Source of the DNA: an uncultured Pseudomonadota bacterium
GTDB taxonomy: Bacteria > Myxococcota_A > UBA796 > SXON01
Direction of reading: 5' to 3'
DNA length: 64,000 bases
Assembly (NCBI GenBank): GCA_903891165.1
Contig: CAITDR010000566.1
Span: forward strand, 21,519-85,518
Each line of letters starts with the position of its first letter. Within the stretch, counting starts at the first letter, position 1. The notes beneath the pieces are model-generated. The model saw nothing but the letters and a program-made list of their open reading frames with translations. It was not told the origin of the DNA and did not search any database. A program made the position numbers and the translations under genes. This document shows positions 48,491 through 56,422 of the stretch, in pieces.

Positions 48491-49399
48491 TCAACCACCC
48501 GCGATTGCGGAGCTGGGCGCAAAGAAAAGAACCGCCACCGCCAGGAACAGGTAGATCAAGCAGGTGAGCAGAAGGGGACGGTCACGCAGCAGGGTCTCGT
48601 CCGGTGCACTGCCCTCTCCCTTCTGATCCATCAGGTAGATATAGCGGAAAACACCGTAGAGTACGCAGGGCAGGGTGAGCAGCAGCCAGGGACTTTTGGG
48701 CGATCCCAGCACCGTGTAGAGGGTGTAGCTGAGGATGGTCCCCGAGGTGGTGATCGCCTGGAATTCCTGGAGCATCGCCGGGCTGTACTGAGCCAGCGCT
48801 TTGCGTGTACCCGGTACCCTTCCCTCCAGAAGAGCCAGCTCTCCCCTCCGTTTATTAAATCCAAGGAACAATGCGAAGAAGGCGGTACACACCAGCAGCC
48901 AGGGACTGATCACCACTGAAATGGCCACGGCTCCCGCAACCGCCCGCCAGATATAGCAGGCTGCCAGAAACATCACGTCCAGGATCACGTAGTGCTTGAA
49001 GAAGGTTGAGTAGGAGATAGTGGTAACAAAATACAGGAGGGAGACCAGACAAAACAGAGGGCTGATCGCATAGGAAATGCCCAGCGCCGTCGTGATTGCG
49101 ATTCCCATCACCACCCATGCGCCTTGGCTGCCCAGATCTCCAGCCGCAAGGGGGCGGAAACGTTTGCTGGGATGCTTCCGGTCGGCTTCCACGTCCCGCA
49201 GATCATTGTAGATGTAGCCGGTAGAGGAGAGCAGGCAGAAGGCCCAGAAGGCCACAAAGGCCTGGCTCAGATGGGCAAGGTCACTCCACTGGGAACTGAA
49301 GATAAGCGCAGCAAAAAGGAGGACGTTTTTTATCCATTGCTTCGGCCGCATAGCGACGAAAATGGCACGGGGCAGGGAGCGACGCGGGGGGGCCTGCAC
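48491..49399 (-). CDS. UbiA-family prenyltransferase (DPPR synthase-like)
   Basis: A 302-residue membrane enzyme with eight or nine helices. It starts with RAIFVAMRPKQWIKNVLLFA, typical of decaprenyl-phosphate phosphoribosyltransferase-type UbiA proteins. The first Asp-rich motif is NDLRDVEADRKHP; the second motif region is YVILDVMFLAACYIWRAVAGA. It would transfer a prenyl or phosphoribosyl group at the membrane. GTG start; an internal ATG at residue 17 is possible. It starts 9 bases after the kinase stop, so probably one transcript. Confidence 0.86.
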   Translation of the reverse strand: MQAPPRRSLPRAIFVAMRPKQWIKNVLLFAALIFSSQWSDLAHLSQAFVAFWAFCLLSSTGYIYNDLRDVEADRKHPSKRFRPLAAGDLGSQGAWVVMGIAITTALGISYAISPLFCLVSLLYFVTTISYSTFFKHYVILDVMFLAACYIWRAVAGAVAISVVISPWLLVCTAFFALFLGFNKRRGELALLEGRVPGTRKALAQYSPAMLQEFQAITTSGTILSYTLYTVLGSPKSPWLLLTLPCVLYGVFRYIYLMDQKGEGSAPDETLLRDRPLLLTCLIYLFLAVAVLFFAPSSAIAGG

Positions 49400-49408
49400 A
49401 AAAAACTC

Positions 49409-51034
49409 CTACTTCTTCGGCTGCAGCGCTACGGGGTTGAAGCTGATCACCCGCAGCTCGTTGTAGTTCAGGTTCACCTTGGCCTCAATCGGCGTCATTC
49501 CAGCGGGTTCAACCTTTAGAATGGTCTCTACTCCGGGGTTTACCGTGGTCTCTATCGGTGAGCTGCCGGTGAGCAGATTTCCATTTACATAAACCTGGGT
49601 GTTGGCGGGCACATGGATCTGGAGCACGGGCGCCCGCTGTACCAGGGTGGGATCCACCCGCTGCAGCCAAGTGGCCAGCACCGCACCACCCGCCAGACCC
49701 GAAACAAGCACCGTCGCCACCACCACAAGGTAGACAAAGTGGATGTAGGCAGGGGTCCGGTAGACCAGGCGGCTCTTGGGCTCTCCCCGCGGCATCGCCG
49801 GGGCCGCCGGAGCAGGAGGCAGCGCGGCAGGCTGGGCTGACGGCCGGATCACCGTCTGGATCTCTCCCCAGTCGGCGGCCCGTGGGGCCTGGCGGATCAG
49901 GGTGGCCTCATCCAGGCCGGTCGAGGGATCGGGCAGTGTCGTAAAGGCAGGCTGGTTCCCCGAGTTTTCGGGAGGCCGGGCTTCGTCCAGCTGCAGCTCT
50001 TCGGTATCCTTTTCTTTTTTCAGGTCCAGCTCGGGGAGCAGCTCCTTCAAAAAGCGGGCAAGCTGCCCGGCATTGGTCATAAAGCCAACGTCGTGGCAGA
50101 AACGATCCAGTGCCTCCTTGAACTGAGTCGCACTCTGGTAGCGGTGTTTGGGTTCCACCGCAAGCGAGGTGAGTACGATCTGGTCCAACATTGGCGGGAT
50201 ATCGCCATTTACCGAGCTGGGTAGGTTGAAGCTACCGCGGCGGACGGCTTCGATGGTGGCCAGCTCCGAGCCCTTTCGGAAGGGGTGGCGGTTGGTCAGC
50301 AGCTGGTACAGCACCACCCCCACCGAGAACAGGTCGGAGCGGGCATCCACGCCGCGTGCGCTGGCCTGCTCCGGGCTCATGTAGTCAAAACGGCCCTTGA
50401 TCACCCCCGATTGGGTCTGGAGGGCCTTTACCGATGCTTTGGCGATTCCAAAATCGGTAATCTTTACTTCGCCTTGCAGGCTTAAAAGGATGTTGGCGGG
50501 TGAAACATCGCGATGGACAATATTCAGGGGCACCGGCTCACCATCGCGCATGGCTTGGCGCGTATGGGCGTATTCCAGGCCTTTGAGCATCTCAATCACG
50601 ACGTAGATGCCCAAGGACACCGGAAGGGTGATGCCCCGCTCGGCGCAGCGGGTCAGAAGCTGACCCAGATCCCGACCGTTCACATACTCCATTGCGATGT
50701 AGTATTGCGAATCTACCTTTCCAAAATCCAGAATCTGCACGATGTTGGCATGGTTCAACAGGCCAGCCACCCGCGCTTCGTCGGAGAGCATATCCACAAA
50801 TTCGGGATTTTCCGTCAGGTGTGGCAGGATACGCTTGATTGCAAAAGACCGGTGGAAACCCCCGATTCCTTCAAGGCGCGCCTTGAATACCTCTGCCATG
50901 CCGCCGGACGCAATCCGTTCAAGAATCTGATATTTCCCGAATCGCTGGGCTTCGGCCACGCTCACCTGCCTGGGGGGAGGAACCTGAGGCTGTAACCAGT
51001 TGCCAGCCTCGGGAACAGTAACTCTGCATTCCAT
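49409..51034 (-). CDS. Transmembrane Ser/Thr protein kinase with C-terminal PEGA-like domain
   Basis: A 541-residue Hanks-type kinase. The N-terminal kinase domain (about 33-300) has SGGMAEVFKA, AIKRIL, HRDVSPANI and DFGIAKA, all active-site residues present; VSPANI is the myxobacterial form of the catalytic loop. After a variable cytoplasmic linker there is one helix near 420-443 and a C-terminal PEGA-like domain (VYVNGNLLTGSSPIETTV). The start is near a divergent AT-rich promoter region shared with the lipoprotein gene at 51314. It may sense envelope state. Confidence 0.9.
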   Translation of the reverse strand: MECRVTVPEAGNWLQPQVPPPRQVSVAEAQRFGKYQILERIASGGMAEVFKARLEGIGGFHRSFAIKRILPHLTENPEFVDMLSDEARVAGLLNHANIVQILDFGKVDSQYYIAMEYVNGRDLGQLLTRCAERGITLPVSLGIYVVIEMLKGLEYAHTRQAMRDGEPVPLNIVHRDVSPANILLSLQGEVKITDFGIAKASVKALQTQSGVIKGRFDYMSPEQASARGVDARSDLFSVGVVLYQLLTNRHPFRKGSELATIEAVRRGSFNLPSSVNGDIPPMLDQIVLTSLAVEPKHRYQSATQFKEALDRFCHDVGFMTNAGQLARFLKELLPELDLKKEKDTEELQLDEARPPENSGNQPAFTTLPDPSTGLDEATLIRQAPRAADWGEIQTVIRPSAQPAALPPAPAAPAMPRGEPKSRLVYRTPAYIHFVYLVVVATVLVSGLAGGAVLATWLQRVDPTLVQRAPVLQIHVPANTQVYVNGNLLTGSSPIETTVNPGVETILKVEPAGMTPIEAKVNLNYNELRVISFNPVALQPKK

Positions 51035-51035
51035 G

Positions 51036-51064
51036 TTTAGAAAGCATGGTATTATCTATATAAT
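51036..51064 (+). promoter_or_regulatory. Sigma-70-like promoter with consensus -10
   Basis: TTTAGA (51036-51041), 17-base spacer and TATAAT (51059-51064), the best -10 seen in the window. RNA should begin near 51071, giving a leader of about 243 bases before the lipoprotein start at 51314. The region is the most AT-rich in the window and is also the divergent promoter region of the kinase gene. Confidence 0.7.
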
Positions 51065-51075
51065 TGCAAATTTAT

Positions 51076-51298
51076 CTCGGATGCGCTGCGGACGTGGTCC
51101 GAGAAGTGCGAAAAATTTTTCGCGCCCGTGGTTGCATTTTATTACCACTGGAGTAGATACCGGCCCGCTTCGGCGGGCTCCGTGGAGAACGTCCTACCGA
51201 CCCTGGTCCCGCGCCCGGAAGGCGCGTCCGATGGAATTCTGGAGAAATTTTCCCTGGAGGCATTCGCCTCCGCCGTCCCAGCGCCGGTTTTCACCGGC
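51076..51298 (+). ncRNA. Hairpin-rich 5' leader RNA of the 51314 lipoprotein gene
   Basis: The leader holds several stems in series: CTCGGA/TCCGAG (51076-51103), the palindrome GCGAAAAATTTTTCGC (51108-51123), GGCCCGC-TTCG-GCGGGCT (51162-51179), CGCGCC-CGGAA-GGCGCG (51210-51226), GGAGGC-ATTC-GCCTCC (51256-51271) and GCCGGT-TTTC-ACCGGC (51283-51298). The last ends five bases before AGAGG, the ribosome site. No known riboswitch signature is seen. It could stabilise the mRNA, act as a regulator, or be processed. Confidence 0.5.
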
Positions 51299-51313
51299 CT
51301 AAAGAGGTTCAAT

Positions 51314-51910
51314 ATGCTCGCTTCTCTCATTCTCGCCCTGGTTGCCTGCTCCCCCACCCCCGACGCCATCAAGTTCGAAGGCGATACCAACGTCAAGGTG
51401 GCCTCCACCGACGCGGTGCCCGTGCTCAAGGTGTCCGTGATGGACAAGGAGAAGAAGGCCATCACCCCCGCTCCCGAGCTCACCTGGACCGTGACCCCCG
51501 CTGACTGCGCCAAGCTCGCTGGCACCAACGTGCAGCCCGTCAAGGATGCAGGCTCCTGCACCGCCAAGGTCGAAGCCATGGTGAAGGGTACCCAGGTCAA
51601 GGGTTCCTATAACTTCACCGTCGCCATCCCCAACATGATCGAAGTTGCCGGCTACACCCCCGGTACCAAGATCGAAATGGGCAAGGATGCCGCCATGACC
51701 GCGACCGTGAAGGCCGATGCCGAAGTGGTTGCCGACGCCAAGGTGACCTGGACCACCTCTGCCGACACCGTCGCCAAGGTGGACGAGACCGGCAAGGTGA
51801 CCGGCGTTGCCGAAGGCAAGGCCACCATCACCGCCACCTCCGGCAAGGCCACCGCTTCCGTGGAAGTGGAAGTTGGGCCTGCGGGCGCCGTCGCGGCCGT
51901 CCCCCAGTGA
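51314..51910 (+). CDS. Probably abundant lipoprotein with BIG2-type Ig domain
   Basis: A 198-residue predicted lipoprotein (MLASLILALVAC, Cys 12). The second half (about 110-190) is a bacterial Ig-like group 2 domain: VTWTTSADTVAKVDETGKVTGVAEGKATITATSG. The first half is a related beta domain with a Cys pair (ADCAKL, GSCTAK). Codon use is strongly biased (almost only GCC, ACC, AAG, GTC, GTG), unlike its neighbours and typical of a highly expressed gene. The consensus -10, hairpin-rich leader and strong terminator agree. AGAGG precedes the ATG; a longer frame from 51128 is not supported. Confidence 0.86.
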   Translation: MLASLILALVACSPTPDAIKFEGDTNVKVASTDAVPVLKVSVMDKEKKAITPAPELTWTVTPADCAKLAGTNVQPVKDAGSCTAKVEAMVKGTQVKGSYNFTVAIPNMIEVAGYTPGTKIEMGKDAAMTATVKADAEVVADAKVTWTTSADTVAKVDETGKVTGVAEGKATITATSGKATASVEVEVGPAGAVAAVPQ

Positions 51911-51921
51911 GCTGGTGATTC

Positions 51922-51949
51922 GGGAGGCCTTCCTTCGGGGAGGCCTTCC
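51922..51949 (+). repeat. Self-complementary direct repeat forming a UUCG hairpin
   Basis: GGGAGGCCTTCC occurs twice (51922-51933, 51938-51949) around TTCG. As RNA the two copies pair along all 12 positions with two G-U pairs and a UUCG tetraloop. It lies 11 bases after the stop and before the terminator, likely protecting the 3' end of the mRNA. Confidence 0.6.
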
Positions 51950-51957
51950 GGCTCAAT

Positions 51958-51985
51958 AAAAAACCCGCCGAAAGGCGGGTTTTTT
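51958..51985. terminator. Bidirectional intrinsic terminator
   Basis: AAAAAA-CCCGCC, loop GAAA, GGCGGG-TTTTTT: a perfect stem with A-run and T-run on either side (51958-51985), so it works in both directions. It separates the lipoprotein gene from the convergent gene ending at 52005. Confidence 0.92.
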
Positions 51986-52004
51986 ATTGCCTATCGCCTA
52001 TGTA

Positions 52005-52766
52005 CTACTCAAAACGATAGCTGGCGTGCGGCGCGAAGACGTGGGTCTCCAGCCCCGCGTGCAGGAGGCGATCGCGGGTGGGGGTCACCAGCTCAATCGG
52101 CATGCCCAAGCGTTTGCGCTCGGTGTTCACCAACTCAGCAAGAAGGATCTTTTTAGGCTTGAACAAGGGCAACATGCGCACCACTGCATCCGCCTCGCCG
52201 TTGGGAACCCCGCAGATCACCCAGTCGGCACCACCGTAGGCTGCCACCGCGGCCTCCAGCCAGCTCTCGGGGGTCTCCCGGTGCAGGCTCAGATCCAGAT
52301 GCAGCATCCGCGATTGATCTTCAAAGGTCAAACAGGTGATCTGGGGATCTGCCGTCGGCAGGCGGCTACGACTGGCGAGCTGGCGCACCGCGGTGGCGGG
52401 CCCCATCCGCAGCAGATCGCCCACCGAGCTGGTGCTGCGCTGCGGGCTGTAGGGGGTAGCGACGATCTGCACGCCGTCCACCTCCTGGGGGGCGCTGCTG
52501 CCCTCGACGGTGCCAGCTTCGCGTAGCCAGGACAAAATGCCCTCAGAGGCGATCACCGTAGGTTTTACGCCTGCTTTGGCCGCCTCCCAGGTGCCCTTGA
52601 CCCGGTCGGCACCGGGGTTGGTCAGCACCACGATGTTGTCGGTGCTGGGGCGTTCGGTGGGATCGATCAGGATCCAGCGACCCTTTCGCTCGATCCGCAG
52701 CGAGGCATTGCCGTTGTGCAGGATGCGCAGCCGGTAGGGATAGTCGTAGTGAATCCGTTCTTTCAT
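52005..52766 (-). CDS. Metallo-beta-lactamase-fold pseudoenzyme (UlaG-like)
   Basis: A 253-residue protein with the start of a UlaG-like MBL fold: LRILHNGNASLRIERKGRWILIDP. Where the metal site THxHxDH should follow it reads VVLTNPGADRVKG, so all metal-binding His are missing; later His positions are also not conserved (GVPNGEADAVV). It is thus likely non-catalytic. Its ATG overlaps the rocD stop by 4 bases (ATGA), suggesting a linked role such as binding or regulation. The fold assignment itself is by eye. Confidence 0.75.
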   Translation of the reverse strand: MKERIHYDYPYRLRILHNGNASLRIERKGRWILIDPTERPSTDNIVVLTNPGADRVKGTWEAAKAGVKPTVIASEGILSWLREAGTVEGSSAPQEVDGVQIVATPYSPQRSTSSVGDLLRMGPATAVRQLASRSRLPTADPQITCLTFEDQSRMLHLDLSLHRETPESWLEAAVAAYGGADWVICGVPNGEADAVVRMLPLFKPKKILLAELVNTERKRLGMPIELVTPTRDRLLHAGLETHVFAPHASYRFE

Positions 52767-53947
52767 GTCAGTACCTCGGCGACAGCCGCCATCGCAAGCT
52801 CAATTTCTTCGTCGGTGATCACAAGGGGAGGAGCAAAGCGGATCACCTGTCCATGGGTGTCCTTACAAAGCACCCCGCGCTTCATCAGCTCCAGACAGTA
52901 GCCACGGGCGGGCCCGGCCTCTACAAACAGCTCCACCCCGATCAAAAGTCCCTTTCCACGAACTTCTTTCACCTTGGGGCTCTTCAGGGCTTCCAGCCGC
53001 TGCCGGAACAGGGCACCCCGCAACGCCGCCTGCTCCGCAAGTCCCTCCTCCTCCAGCACCTGCAAGGCGGCCAGGCCCACCGCGGCCGCCAGCGGGTTGC
53101 CACCGAAGGTGGAGCCGTGGTCACCGGGCGTGAACATGGCCATCAGTGCATCGTCCGCACAGAAAGCACTCACCGGGTACAGCCCGCCGCCCAGCGCCTT
53201 GCCTACGGCGATGCAGTCGGGGCGAATATCCTCGTGCTGGAAAGCCCACATTTTTCCGGTGCGCCCCAGACCGGTCTGGATCTCGTCCAGAAAGAGCAAC
53301 ACGTTGTGCCGGTCGCAGATCTGGCGTAGCGCACGCAGGTAGCCGACCGGAGGCTCCACAACCCCAGCTTCGCCCTGGATCGGCTCCACATGCACGGCCA
53401 CCGTGTTTGGGGTGATCGCGGCCTCGATGGCGGCGGCATCACCGTAGGGTACCACCACAAAACCGGGGGTGAAGGGGCCAAAACCGTCGCGGTACTGGGT
53501 CTCGGTGGAGTAGGAGATGATGGTGATGGTGCGGCCGTGGAAGTTATCGGTCACCACGATAATCTCAGCTTTATCCTTTGGAACTCCCTTGACCTTGTAG
53601 CCCCACTTCCGAACGGCCTTCAGCCCCGTTTCTACGGCTTCCGCGCCCGAATTCATGGGAAGCGCGCGCGAAAAACCGCTTATTTCCGACAGTTTCTGAA
53701 GGAAGGGGCCGAGCTGGTCGTTGTGGAAGGCCCGCGAGGTCAGCGTTACCCGATCCAGCTGCGCCTTCATGGCCTCCACTATCTTCGGATGGCGATGACC
53801 ATGGTTCAAGGCGGAATAGCTGGAGAGCATATCCAGGTAGCGGCGCCCGTGGTCGTCCCAGACCCAGACCCCTTCCCCCCGCACCAGCGTCACCGGCAGG
53901 GGATGGTAGTTGTGGGCGCCAAAACGTTCGACCTGTTCCACGGACAT
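52763..53947 (-). CDS. rocD: Ornithine aminotransferase
   Basis: A 394-residue class III PLP aminotransferase. It begins HNYHPLPVTLVRGEGVWVWDDHGRRYLDMLSSYSALNHGH, characteristic of ornithine 5-aminotransferase. NSGAEAVETGLKAVRKW, FHGRTI and DEIQTGLGRTGK follow, and the Schiff-base Lys lies in VGKALGGG. It converts ornithine and 2-oxoglutarate to glutamate semialdehyde and glutamate. Acetylornithine aminotransferase is a less likely alternative. The upstream 100 bases hold GGGGG before the ATG but no clear promoter. Confidence 0.92.
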   Translation of the reverse strand: MSVEQVERFGAHNYHPLPVTLVRGEGVWVWDDHGRRYLDMLSSYSALNHGHRHPKIVEAMKAQLDRVTLTSRAFHNDQLGPFLQKLSEISGFSRALPMNSGAEAVETGLKAVRKWGYKVKGVPKDKAEIIVVTDNFHGRTITIISYSTETQYRDGFGPFTPGFVVVPYGDAAAIEAAITPNTVAVHVEPIQGEAGVVEPPVGYLRALRQICDRHNVLLFLDEIQTGLGRTGKMWAFQHEDIRPDCIAVGKALGGGLYPVSAFCADDALMAMFTPGDHGSTFGGNPLAAAVGLAALQVLEEEGLAEQAALRGALFRQRLEALKSPKVKEVRGKGLLIGVELFVEAGPARGYCLELMKRGVLCKDTHGQVIRFAPPLVITDEEIELAMAAVAEVLT

Positions 53948-54049
53948 GAAAAACCCCCATAGAGGACTAACCCGTCCATCCGCACCCCGAAGGAAGGCTT
54001 TTGCAGCCGGTGGGCAGGCTCACGCCTGGAGCGTCGGCCCGCGGAGTGC

Positions 54050-54055
54050 TACCAT
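54050..54055 (+). promoter_or_regulatory. -10-like TACCAT giving a leaderless start
   Basis: TACCAT ends six bases before the ATG at 54062, with GCGGCC between and no ribosome site. The downstream protein has a signal of only seven residues before the lipobox Cys, which the box helps to validate. Confidence 0.5.
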
Positions 54056-54061
54056 GCGGCC

Positions 54062-54988
54062 ATGCTGATTTTTTTGATCGCCTGCGGCTCGGAACCTGAC
54101 TCGTCGGAGAGTTCCGACGCAACGGATTCTACACCCGATCTCTGCGACGTAAAATCGTCCGGGAATCTGAGTTTTCCGGCGGATGACGGCCCGCACGCCG
54201 GGAGCCCCGAGGAGCGATGGTCGTGGGCGGGACGGGTCAAAGATGGCGGAGATCATGCCTATAGGCTGAGTCTGGAGTTTTTTTCCGCCAATGGTCGGAC
54301 CGGGGCGGTGGCCACCCTGCTTTCAGAGGAGGATCTGGCACGTGCCTCGCAGGTGGAGGACGAGGGAAGTGTGGCGTCTACCGGTGGTTTTGTTCTGGAG
54401 GCAGGAGAGGTCTCGGCGCTGGGCGGGGAGGGGAGGGATGTGCTGAGTGCACAGGTCGATACCTGGTCCTGGGAGCTGGTGGTGGCCGAGCGGAAGCAGG
54501 TGATCATCCATCAGGAAACAGCCAAATGGACGGGCTATTCCCGTCCGCGGATGAGTGCGCACGGCCAGATTCTGGGCGCAACCGGAGCGCGTTTGGAGGT
54601 GGAGGGGGAGCTGTGGTTTGAGCATGTTTGGGGGGGAGGCTCTGGTCCCGAGCAGCGGGTACAACTTTCCTTGGAAGATGGTCGGGATTTTCGCGTATTG
54701 TCGGATGGGGGCCAGACCCTGGTACAGGGGCAGGGGGCGGATTGTGCCGACCTCGATCCCGGAGAAGCTACCTGGGTGGCCGATCTTTCCTGGGGAAGTC
54801 CGCAGACCGGCTGCACTTGGCCGGTGGCGGGAACGGTGGAGGTTGGGACAGAGGCCTGGGGGCTGGCGCCGCTGCTTCAGGATCAGGAAATTCTCGGTGT
54901 GGGGGAGGCTCGTTGGTGGGGGGCCATGGCGGTCAGTGGATCCGGTCCGGGTACGGCCTTCCTTCGGGCCTCTGGCGGCTGTCCCTGA
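54062..54988 (+). CDS. CrtC/AttH-like lipocalin-fold lipoprotein
   Basis: A 308-residue predicted lipoprotein with a minimal signal (MLIFLIAC, Cys 8). It has LSFPADDGPHAGSPEERWSWAGRVKDGGDHAYRL (in parts), then GYSRPRMSAHGQI and ELWFEHVWG: the segments that define carotenoid 1,2-hydratase/AttH two-lipocalin proteins ('PxDxGPH...WWY.tG', 'YYSxtR', 'W.dHEWG'). The catalytic His/Glu positions are only partly kept, so enzymatic activity is uncertain. Leaderless start. It precedes the M16 peptidase pair by 79 bases. Confidence 0.78.
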   Translation: MLIFLIACGSEPDSSESSDATDSTPDLCDVKSSGNLSFPADDGPHAGSPEERWSWAGRVKDGGDHAYRLSLEFFSANGRTGAVATLLSEEDLARASQVEDEGSVASTGGFVLEAGEVSALGGEGRDVLSAQVDTWSWELVVAERKQVIIHQETAKWTGYSRPRMSAHGQILGATGARLEVEGELWFEHVWGGGSGPEQRVQLSLEDGRDFRVLSDGGQTLVQGQGADCADLDPGEATWVADLSWGSPQTGCTWPVAGTVEVGTEAWGLAPLLQDQEILGVGEARWWGAMAVSGSGPGTAFLRASGGCP

Positions 54989-55066
54989 TTGTGTATTGTG
55001 GCTGGGTCTGGAAAAGGGGCGCAAAAAGAGATAGCATGGGGGGCCACCCTGGTGGCGGAGGCCCTC

Positions 55067-56422
55067 ATGCGGCGTAGTTCATTGTTTTTGTTTACAGCGG
55101 CGCTGGCGACGGCGGCGGTTGCCCAGGCGGCCACCACGCTGAGCCCCGAGCTGAAGTTCGAGAAGTACATCCTTCCCAATGGTCTGGAAGTCCTGCTCTC
55201 CGAAGACCACCGCCTGCCGCTGGTTTCGGTAAACCTCTGGTACAACGTGGGTGCGGGCTCTGAGGTGGCCGGAAGATCCGGCTTTGCCCACCTCTTTGAG
55301 CACATCATGTTCCAGGGCAGCCGGAATGTAGCCGAGGATACATTCTTCCCCATGCTGGAAAAAGCGGGCGCGCCCCTGGTGAATGGTACCACCGACTTCG
55401 ACCGCACCAACTACTTCGAGACGGTACCCTCCAACCAGCTGGATCTGGCCCTGTGGTTGGAGAGCGACCGCATGGGTTTTCTGTTGGATACGCTCACGCA
55501 GGAGCGCTTGGACAACCAGCGCGCGGTGGTGCGGAAAGAGCGCCAGCAATCTGTAGAAAACGTGCCCTACGTGCCAGGTGAGGAGCGCCTCTTTCAGCTG
55601 CTCTTCCCCGATCCTCATCCCTACTACGGCTTTGTCATCGGCTCGCACAAAGACTTGGAAGCGGCGACGCTGGACGATGTGAAGGGATTTTTCAACAGCT
55701 ACTACTTGCCGAATAACGCGTCGCTGGCCATTGTGGGGGACTACGACCCGGCCACCATCAAGGCCAAGGTGGAGAAGTACTTCGGCTCGATCAAGGCGGG
55801 TGCGGAGCCGCCGCCGGTTGGGGAGCGCACCCAGCCGATCACGGCGGAGCGTCGCGATGTGGTGAAGGACGAAGTAGAGCTTCCCCGCGTCTATTTCGCA
55901 TGGGTGGGGCCGCGGATCTTCAAGGATGGCGATGCGGAGATGACGTTGGCCGCCCAGATCCTCGGGGCGAGCAAGGTGGGGCGCCTGGAGCAGGCGCTGG
56001 TAATCCAGCAACCCATTGCGCAGGAAGTGCTGGTAGCCTGGTATCCCCAGGTTCAAGGTTCGATCCTGGAAGTCTCCGTCACTGGCAGGCCGGGCCAGAC
56101 CGCAGAGAGTCTGGAGGCGGCTTCCTGGCCGGTGATCGAGGCCATGCGCAGCACACCGGTGACTGCGGATGAGCTGATGATGGCACGGCGAACCTGGGAA
56201 TCTTCGCGTCTCCGTGGTCTGGAGCAGCTGGGTGGCTTCGGCGGGCGGGCAGACGTGCTGAACCAGTACAACCTTCTGGCCGGCGATCCCGGCTATCTTC
56301 CCAAAGATTTTGCCCGCTTTGCGGCGGTGACCGTGGACTCCCTGATGAAGGTCTATGCAGAGACCGTGAAGAAGGAGAGCCGCGTGGTGGTTCATGTTGT
56401 TCCGGTTGGAGGTGAGAAATGA
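55067..56422 (+). CDS. M16 zinc metallopeptidase, active subunit
   Basis: A 451-residue secreted M16 protease. Signal peptide (MRRSSLFLFTAALATAAVAQA), then LPNGLEVLLSEDHRLPLV and the inverted zinc motif HLFEH (H75, E78, H79) with the third ligand expected in QRAVVRKERQQ. It should degrade peptides in the periplasm. The ATG follows GGCGGAGG. The next gene overlaps by 4 bases and encodes a related, inactive partner, as in heterodimeric M16B enzymes. Confidence 0.92.
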   Translation: MRRSSLFLFTAALATAAVAQAATTLSPELKFEKYILPNGLEVLLSEDHRLPLVSVNLWYNVGAGSEVAGRSGFAHLFEHIMFQGSRNVAEDTFFPMLEKAGAPLVNGTTDFDRTNYFETVPSNQLDLALWLESDRMGFLLDTLTQERLDNQRAVVRKERQQSVENVPYVPGEERLFQLLFPDPHPYYGFVIGSHKDLEAATLDDVKGFFNSYYLPNNASLAIVGDYDPATIKAKVEKYFGSIKAGAEPPPVGERTQPITAERRDVVKDEVELPRVYFAWVGPRIFKDGDAEMTLAAQILGASKVGRLEQALVIQQPIAQEVLVAWYPQVQGSILEVSVTGRPGQTAESLEAASWPVIEAMRSTPVTADELMMARRTWESSRLRGLEQLGGFGGRADVLNQYNLLAGDPGYLPKDFARFAAVTVDSLMKVYAETVKKESRVVVHVVPVGGEK

